Shown here: positions 63,832 to 64,000 of the stretch, one piece after another
Layout: every line of letters starts with the position of its first letter
Numbering within the stretch: the first letter of the stretch is position 1
NCBI RefSeq assembly: GCF_900109225.1
Contig: NZ_FNZK01000017.1
Coordinates: 1 to 64,000, forward strand
DNA length: 64,000 nucleotides
Direction of reading: 5' to 3'
Source of the DNA: Propionispira arboris
GTDB lineage: Bacteria; Bacillota; Negativicutes; Selenomonadales; Selenomonadaceae
Made by a program: the position numbers and the translations under genes
Notes under the pieces: model-generated
The model's database searches: none
Seen by the model: only the letters and a program-made list of their open reading frames with translations
What the model was told of the DNA's origin: nothing

Positions 63832-64000
63832 ATGAATTTTCTTCGTTTCAAACAAAAAGGTTCTGTCTTCATTCTAATGGCTATTACAATCCCATTTTTA
63901 CTACTAAGCAGTGCCATTGCTGTCGATGTTGGCGCTCTTTATGTCCAGCGCTCCCATATGCAAAACATTGCCGATGCCGCGGCATTAGCTGGAGCCAGTC
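63832..64000 (+). CDS. TadG/TadE-like Flp pilus assembly protein, partial
   Basis: The ATG at 63832 follows AGGAG by eight bases. The visible 56 residues include KQKGSVFILMAITIPFLLLS and then VDVGALYVQRSHMQNIADAA, the N-terminal TadE/G-like pattern of a membrane anchor after a GxxxI-type start and a DxGxLY-QNAADAAALAGA region. The gene runs off the window, so length and function cannot be checked. Confidence 0.8.
   Translation, partial: MNFLRFKQKGSVFILMAITIPFLLLSSAIAVDVGALYVQRSHMQNIADAAALAGAS

Noticed and set aside
1-64000. CRISPR arrays, tRNA or rRNA genes, prophage attachment sites
   Set aside because: I saw no regularly spaced repeats, cloverleaf with conserved arms, rRNA motifs or matching att repeats in the window.

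Overview
The window looks like the chromosome of a low-GC, diderm-type Firmicute, most likely a Negativicutes member (Selenomonadales/Sporomusaceae type). The reasons are AT-rich DNA with strong AGGAGG ribosome sites and sigma-A promoters, a biotin- and sodium-dependent malonate decarboxylase (Mad) operon of the Malonomonas rubra kind, several methyl-accepting chemotaxis proteins, a KimA-type potassium importer behind a c-di-AMP riboswitch, and VgrG spike proteins, which make most sense in a cell with an outer membrane. The assignment is inferred from gene content; no rRNA or tRNA is present.

Region 1 (1-12,200) holds a probable small RNA and a minus-strand island of contractile-injection spike genes: a DcrB-like protein, a complete VgrG, two unknown proteins, a PAAR-like (DUF4280) protein with a probable membrane-active toxin tail, three tandem paralogous membrane immunity candidates, a second VgrG that has lost its toxin tail, and a 5'-truncated VgrG-toxin cassette with its own small membrane proteins. 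Scars, relic toxin tails and duplicated vgrG starts show repeated recombination. No sheath, tube or baseplate genes are in the window.

Region 2 (12,200-35,000) contains an IS200 relic, an MsbA-like exporter, a CCA-adding-enzyme relative with one substituted catalytic aspartate, a DbpA/YxiN-type helicase, an AraR-like repressor with a ChvE-GguA-GguB type sugar ABC transporter, a class II photolyase, CheW plus two chemoreceptors, two XRE regulators, a PAS-GGDEF-GAF-PAS diguanylate cyclase, and a MarR-exported protein-nitroreductase operon with two matching palindromic operators.

Region 3 (35,000-52,200) contains the c-di-AMP riboswitch and kimA, an IS1182-type relic, another chemoreceptor and the Mad system. 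MadA/E/C/D/H act on malonyl-S-ACP, MadK/MadG make the ACP prosthetic group, MadF (two copies) carries CO2 on biotin, BirA attaches the biotin, MadB is the sodium-pumping decarboxylase and MadL/M import malonate. Two additions stand out: a 44-codon single-helix protein before madB that resembles an OadG-type gamma subunit, and a HutP-family antiterminator encoded just upstream, separated from the operon by a sigma-A promoter and a strong terminator hairpin whose 5' arm is rich in NAG triplets. This suggests antitermination control of malonate use.

Region 4 (52,500-64,000) contains an IS3-family relic, a Gdx/SugE exporter, an alpha-oxoamine-synthase-family enzyme, a GH130/GT4/(alpha/alpha)6/GT4 glycan operon whose promoter carries a CIRCE (HrcA) operator, an Asp/Glu-type ABC transporter with a leader attenuator, and the start of a TadG-like pilus gene cut by the window edge.
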